Assembly (NCBI GenBank): GCA_900542005.1
Contig: UQLW01000013.1
Span: 9,710-73,709, forward strand
DNA from: an uncultured Eubacteriales bacterium
Lineage (GTDB): Bacteria > Bacillota > Clostridia > Christensenellales > UMGS416
Reading direction: 5' to 3'
Length of the DNA: 64,000 nucleotides
Of the stretch, positions 61,712 to 64,000 are shown one piece after another. The position numbers and the translations under genes are program-made. How positions within the stretch are numbered: the stretch's first letter is position 1; each line of letters opens with the position of its first letter. The notes beneath the pieces were generated by a model, which was not told where the DNA came from, made no database searches, and worked only from the letters and a program-made list of their open reading frames with translations.

Positions 61712-62521
61712 ATGCTGAAAGCAACGAATTTTGTAAAAAGCCAGCTGCAGGCGGTACCCAAGGCGGCCGTCGTGCTGGGCTCGGGTCTGGGTGAGCTGGC
61801 GGAGCTGGTGGAAGGACAGGTGGATATTCCCTACGCGGAGATCCCGGGCTTTTTGCGCTCCACAGTGCCGGGGCATGCGGGCAGGCTGATCCTGGGCCGG
61901 CTGGCGGGCGTCGAGGTCATCCTGATGAGCGGCCGCTTCCACCGTTATGAGGGATACAGCCACCGGGATATCGCGCTGCCGGTGCGGATGATGAAGGAGC
62001 TGGGCGTGGGCTGCCTGCTGCTGACCAATGCGGCCGGCGGCGTTAACCTGTCCTTTCAGCCCGGCGACCTGATGCTTATCGAGGATCACATCAACCTTTC
62101 AGGCGATAACCCGTTGATTGGGCCCAACGATGAAAGCTTTGGCCCGCGCTTCCCCGATATGAGCCACGCCTATAGCCCTGCGCTTTCAGCCGTGGTGCAG
62201 CAGGCGGCGGAGGAGTGCTGCATCCCGCTGAAAAAGGGCGTATATATGCTTTTTAACGGCCCGAGCTTTGAAACGCCGGCAGAGATCCGTATGGCCAGGA
62301 CGCTGGGCGCCGACGCGGTAGGGATGTCCACTGTGCCGGAAGTCATCGCCGCCAACCATTGCGGCCTGCCGGTGGCCGCTATCAGCTGCATCACCAACAT
62401 GGCCGCAGGCATCCTGGATCAGCCCCTGAGCCATCAGGAGGTGGTTGAGACCGGCGAGAAGGTAAAGGGCAAATTTGCAGCGCTGATGCTTAAGACCATC
62501 GAGCTGATCGGCCACATGTAA
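61712..62521 (+). CDS. punA: Purine nucleoside phosphorylase
   Basis: Releases purine bases with formation of ribose 1-phosphate (269 aa). PNP type I (trimeric) motifs are VVLGSGLGELAELVEG, PGHAGRLILGRLAGVEVILMSGRFHRYEGY, LLLTNAAGGVNLSFQPGDLMLIEDHIN and MSTVPEVIAANHCGLPVAAISCITNMAAG. The 14-base gap and shared substrate imply cotranscription with deoB, as in drm-pupG of Bacillus. Confidence 0.96.
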   Translation: MLKATNFVKSQLQAVPKAAVVLGSGLGELAELVEGQVDIPYAEIPGFLRSTVPGHAGRLILGRLAGVEVILMSGRFHRYEGYSHRDIALPVRMMKELGVGCLLLTNAAGGVNLSFQPGDLMLIEDHINLSGDNPLIGPNDESFGPRFPDMSHAYSPALSAVVQQAAEECCIPLKKGVYMLFNGPSFETPAEIRMARTLGADAVGMSTVPEVIAANHCGLPVAAISCITNMAAGILDQPLSHQEVVETGEKVKGKFAALMLKTIELIGHM

Positions 62522-62530
62522 AAAAGGCAT

Positions 62531-62577
62531 ATCCCTCCCTGGGTCAACCATAGGTTAGAAAAAAGGGAGGGATTTTT
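62531..62577 (+). terminator. Hairpin after punA that overlaps the dacF ribosome-binding site
   Basis: ATCCCTCCC (62531-62539) pairs with GGGAGGGAT (62565-62573), nine bp around a 25-base loop. A T-run and the dacF ATG follow, so the arm GGGAGGG is also the ribosome site of dacF. Confidence 0.65.
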
Positions 62578-62579
62578 CT

Positions 62580-63749
62580 ATGCGGAAAATATGTGTTGCT
62601 TTGGCGGCGGCGCTTGTGCTGCAGCTGGCGTTGACGCCCTTCGCCGCCGTCCACGCCGCGCCGGCGCCCCTGGCGGAGGATGTGATCACCAGCAAGGCGG
62701 CGATCCTGGTGGATGCGGCCACCGGGACAGTGCTCTTTGAGAAGAACGCCGACGAGGCCCTGCCGGTGGCCAGCATCACCAAGGTGATGACGCTGCTGCT
62801 GATCTTTGAGGCCTTGGATGCCGGGCGGTTCTCCTTGAATGATACGGTCACCGTCAGCCAATATGCCGCAGGTATGGGCGGCTCCCAGGTGCTGCTGGAC
62901 GCGGGGGGCAATTATTTGGCGTCGGATCTCATCAAGTCCATCATCGTCGCGTCGGCCAATGACGCCTCAGTCGCCATGGCCGAGTACCTCTATGGGACGG
63001 AAGAATCCTTTGTGGCTAAGATGAACGAGCGGGCTAAGCAGCTGGGGATGGAGAACACGCTCTTTACCAACTGCAACGGCCTGCCCAACGCCGACGAGGG
63101 CATGTCGGCCCGGGATGTGGCCGTGATGTCCCGGGAGCTGATCCGGCATGGGACCTACTTCCAGTATTCCAAAATATGGATGGATGAGTTAACCCACGAG
63201 GGCGGACGGGTGACCATGCTGACCAATACCAACAAGCTGATCCGGAACTACGACGGCTGCGATGGGATTAAGACCGGCTTCACCAACGCCGCAGGCTTCT
63301 GCCTCAGCGCCAGCGCGAAAAAGGGCGATACGCGGATGATCGCCGTGGTGCTGGGCGGCACGGACAGCAAGACGCGCTTTGCCGAGGCGGAAAAGCTGCT
63401 GAACTATGGCTTTTCCAACTATGAAACCAAGCAGTTCTATGCTGCGGGCGACGTGGTGCAGGAGGGCCTTGAGATAGCGGGGCTGGCCGACGGGATCTTC
63501 AACGTGCTGGCCAAGGATGAGCTGTCGGCCCTGATTGAAAAGGGGGAAGCGCAGCCGAAGGTGGAGATTACGCTGCAGGAAGATATTGAGCCGCCGCTGA
63601 TCGCCGGCGATGTGATAGGTAAAGCAAGGATCCGGATGGGCGAGGACGTGATTGCGGAAACTGACCTTGTCGTGGACCGGGATATCGCCGCGCCGGGGCT
63701 GGCCGACTACTGGCGGAACCTGCTGCGGCAGTGGCGGGGCGCGGCCTGA
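62580..63749 (+). CDS. dacF: D-alanyl-D-alanine carboxypeptidase (DacF-type penicillin-binding protein)
   Basis: Removes the terminal D-Ala from peptidoglycan stem peptides (389 aa). A signal peptide (about residues 1-27, cleavage near AVHA/APA) precedes the domain. Catalytic motifs are SITK (S65-K68), SAN (125-127) and KTG (about 227-229). The PBP5-like C-terminal beta domain ends with a hydrophobic/amphipathic stretch (LADYWRNLLRQW) suited to membrane attachment. The order punA-dacF matches Bacillus, where DacF modifies the spore cortex. spoIIAA does not follow here. Confidence 0.94.
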   Translation: MRKICVALAAALVLQLALTPFAAVHAAPAPLAEDVITSKAAILVDAATGTVLFEKNADEALPVASITKVMTLLLIFEALDAGRFSLNDTVTVSQYAAGMGGSQVLLDAGGNYLASDLIKSIIVASANDASVAMAEYLYGTEESFVAKMNERAKQLGMENTLFTNCNGLPNADEGMSARDVAVMSRELIRHGTYFQYSKIWMDELTHEGGRVTMLTNTNKLIRNYDGCDGIKTGFTNAAGFCLSASAKKGDTRMIAVVLGGTDSKTRFAEAEKLLNYGFSNYETKQFYAAGDVVQEGLEIAGLADGIFNVLAKDELSALIEKGEAQPKVEITLQEDIEPPLIAGDVIGKARIRMGEDVIAETDLVVDRDIAAPGLADYWRNLLRQWRGAA

Positions 63750-63752
63750 GGC

Positions 63753-63782
63753 TTGCCTTTTCCAGGAAAACCGTGGTATAGT
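63753..63782 (+). promoter_or_regulatory. Promoter of scpA
   Basis: -35 TTGCCT (63753-63758), 18-base spacer, -10 TATAGT (63777-63782), 34 bases before the scpA start. Confidence 0.7.
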
Positions 63783-63816
63783 TATAGGACGAATTTTGAC
63801 AGACAGGGATGAAGGG

Positions 63817-64000
63817 ATGGCCTACCACGTATCGCTGGATAGCTTTGAAGGTCCAATGGACCTTCTGCTGCATCTGATCAGCCAGGCGCGCATCGAGATA
63901 CGGGAAATCTTTGTGTCGCCCATCATTGACCAGTATCTGGATTTCATGGAGCAGATGCCGGTGGAGCATATGGAACGCACCAGCGAGTTCGTGGCCATGG
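63817..64000 (+). CDS. scpA: Segregation and condensation protein A, partial (cut by window edge)
   Basis: The kleisin subunit of the SMC-ScpAB condensin. Sixty-one residues are visible. The N-terminal ScpA hallmark is VSLDSFEGPMDLLLHLISQARIEIREIFVSPIIDQYLDF, which is nearly invariant in Bacillota. The start ATG 63817 follows GATGAAGGG. The remainder lies beyond base 64000. Confidence 0.93.
   Translation, partial: MAYHVSLDSFEGPMDLLLHLISQARIEIREIFVSPIIDQYLDFMEQMPVEHMERTSEFVAM

Overview
The window reads as a GC-rich, endospore-forming member of the Clostridia (Bacillota). The evidence is a complete spoIIIAA-AH operon, spoVM, spoIVB and spo0A, sigma-A-like promoters (TTGNNN-17-TATAAT) and strong AGGAGG ribosome sites. 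A Christensenellales-like gut clostridium would fit, but that is inference. I see no rRNA, tRNA, CRISPR array, intact transposase or integrase.

Layout. (1) 1-5111: a minus-strand type I restriction-modification operon, hsdM-hsdS-hsdR, with hsdR cut by the left edge. It is less GC-rich than its surroundings. On its right it ends in the 35-codon tail of an XRE-type regulator and an AT-rich scar with an inverted pair of similar segments. (2) 5161-9030: a minus-strand operon of BlaI-type repressor, M56 (BlaR1-type) sensor protease and a DUF2079 membrane protein, behind a promoter/operator. (3) 9128-14174: accessory metabolism: PNPOx-fold protein, Cys-rich protein, GH3 glycosidase, GNAT and RluA-type pseudouridine synthase. 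(4) 14291-19288: YerC-type regulator, pcrA, ligA and an AIRS-like fragment protein. (5) 19476-32747: the conserved housekeeping run yicC-remA-gmk-rpoZ-coaBC-priA-def-fmt-rlmN-prpC-prkC-rsgA-rpe-thiN, followed by two small genes, the second of which I identify as the 26-residue sporulation peptide SpoVM. (6) 32907-39225: dUTPase, Nudix, nucleoside phosphorylase, a TPP-riboswitch-controlled thiT, HD nucleotidase, TtcA-like protein, S51 peptidase and a FucO-type alcohol dehydrogenase. (7) 39590-46879: Xaa-Pro peptidase and efp, a low-GC HExxH protein gene, then spoIIIAA-AH. (8) 46955-58311: Asp23/AmaP/DUF2273, nusB, folD, xseAB, ispA, YuiD-like, dxs, tlyA, nadK, argR, recN. (9) 58439-64000: spoIVB, spo0A, deoB, punA, dacF and the start of scpA.

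How the genes work together. Regions 7 and 9 carry the sporulation programme: Spo0A commits the cell, SpoIIIA builds the mother cell-forespore channel, SpoIVB signals back from the forespore, and SpoVM and DacF act on coat and cortex. Region 5 joins transcription/translation start-up factors to the PrkC/PrpC Ser/Thr phosphorylation pair. Region 8 supplies one-carbon (folD), isoprenoid (ispA, dxs) and NADP (nadK) metabolism plus repair (xseAB, recN).

Most notable: a SpoIIIAF reduced to 61 residues; a tiny spoVM with an uncharacterised 50-residue membrane partner; interlaced opposing promoters at the TPP riboswitch; a single-gene insertion between efp and spoIIIA; and the BlaI/M56/DUF2079 operon. 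I found no clearly new multi-gene defence or biosynthetic system.
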